A model generated the notes under the pieces. That model was given only the letters and a program-made list of their open reading frames with translations. It made no database searches and was not told where the DNA came from. The translations under genes and the position numbers were made by a program. A stretch of 64,000 bases of DNA from Methylomicrobium sp051061015 (GTDB lineage Bacteria > Pseudomonadota > Gammaproteobacteria > Methylococcales > Methylomonadaceae): NCBI GenBank assembly GCA_051061015.1, contig JBPFEG010000005.1:185563-249562 (forward strand), in the 5' to 3' direction. This document shows positions 63,822 to 64,000 of this stretch, one piece after another. How positions within the stretch are numbered: the first letter of the stretch is position 1; each line of letters opens with the position of its first letter.

Positions 63822-64000
63822 GTAAGTGGCTTACAGACAATCGTTTGGTTGTCTCTCTCACAAGAGTCGATTATCACGATCACTGGGGGTGGGGCATCGG
63901 AGCAATGGCCGCTGTCGTTATGATCCGGAAGCCAAACGGGAGCTTGTCGAAGCCTGTCTACAACCGGGCGTTTCGGTCGCCCGGGTGGCGCTGGAACACG
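63822..64000 (+). mobile_element. Left end of an IS66-family element
   Basis: The sequence from 63822 begins GTAAGTGGC, like the GTAAGCG-type ends of IS66 elements, and is followed by a transposase gene start. Only the first 179 bases are in the window. It sits 29 bases right of the 22-bp repeat. The 8-bp target duplication cannot be checked because the right end is outside. Confidence 0.75.
63889..64000 (+). CDS. IS66 TnpA-type protein, partial
   Basis: The frame starting at about the GTG at 63889 reads GHRSNGRCRYDPEAKRELV and LQPGVSVARVALEH, the N-terminal helix-turn-helix of IS66 TnpA. It runs off the window. The exact start codon is uncertain. Confidence 0.75.
   Translation, partial: MGHRSNGRCRYDPEAKRELVEACLQPGVSVARVALEH

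Noticed and set aside
63493..64000. A copy of the tRNA-Ser 3' end as attR
   Set aside because: I looked for the T-arm and acceptor end (TTCGAATCCCTCT and following) in the right flank and found none. It may lie beyond the window.
55063..64000. CRISPR array or defence system in the mobile element
   Set aside because: The repeats seen are short, close-set and flank no spacer-like segments; no nuclease, toxin or known defence domain was recognised among the small genes.

Overview
The window looks like a chromosomal segment of a gammaproteobacterium, most probably a methanotroph of the order Methylococcales. This is inferred from the mix of def-fmt-rsmB-ntrYX, gap-pyk, a SulP transporter with carbonic anhydrase, and a copper locus with an MNIO-modified peptide; no methane oxidation gene lies here. 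About 55 kb is dense core genome, and the last 9 kb is an integrated mobile element.

Positions 1-8 kb hold a LysM protein facing away from def-fmt-rsmB, a DUF4390 secreted protein and the NtrY/NtrX two-component system, in a tightly overlapping cluster. The NtrX AAA+ domain lacks the GAFTGA loop and the Walker B aspartate. A secreted trypsin-like protease with a long cysteine-rich tail follows. Positions 10-16.5 kb hold the gap-pyk operon, an esterase, a GFA-type protein, a 1-Cys peroxiredoxin and an M28 peptidase. Positions 16.6-24.2 kb hold a TetR regulator divergent from sulP (N-terminal frameshift)-carbonic anhydrase-PAP2-dgkA-AI-2E permease-aconitase, with a clear inverted repeat between regulator and target.

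Positions 24.2-30.8 kb are metal and redox genes: a CDGSH protein, the hvfABC (bufferin type) RiPP operon with a Cys/Met-rich precursor, divergent copAB, and a DsbA-like protein on a long linker. Positions 31-47 kb hold cytochrome c4, ysxC, two MBL-fold proteins, an HDOD protein, a MOSC gene (frameshift) coupled to an EamA permease (in-frame amber codon), a sugar kinase-like gene, a DksA-like protein, MoxR-DUF58-transglutaminase, and a DUF1538-DUF1538-PII-CBS operon. Positions 47-55 kb hold two ABC-F ATPases, an inositol monophosphatase, FUN14, a cold shock protein, an AEC permease and a CinA-like protein.

A tRNA-Ser(GGA) gene at 55063-55150 marks the start of a compact satellite-like element. 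It carries a P4-type integrase, an AlpA-like regulator, an Ash-like leader with an internal terminator and a P4 CI-type RNA arrangement, a DUF7673 protein, several small unknown genes, a DUF3987 primase/helicase-like gene, an iteron-like array with two similar hairpins (candidate origin), more small genes and an HK97-fold major capsid protein. No portal, terminase, protease or tail gene is visible. A 22-bp direct repeat lies before the integrase and after the capsid gene. An IS66-family element begins 29 bp after the right copy and runs off the window.
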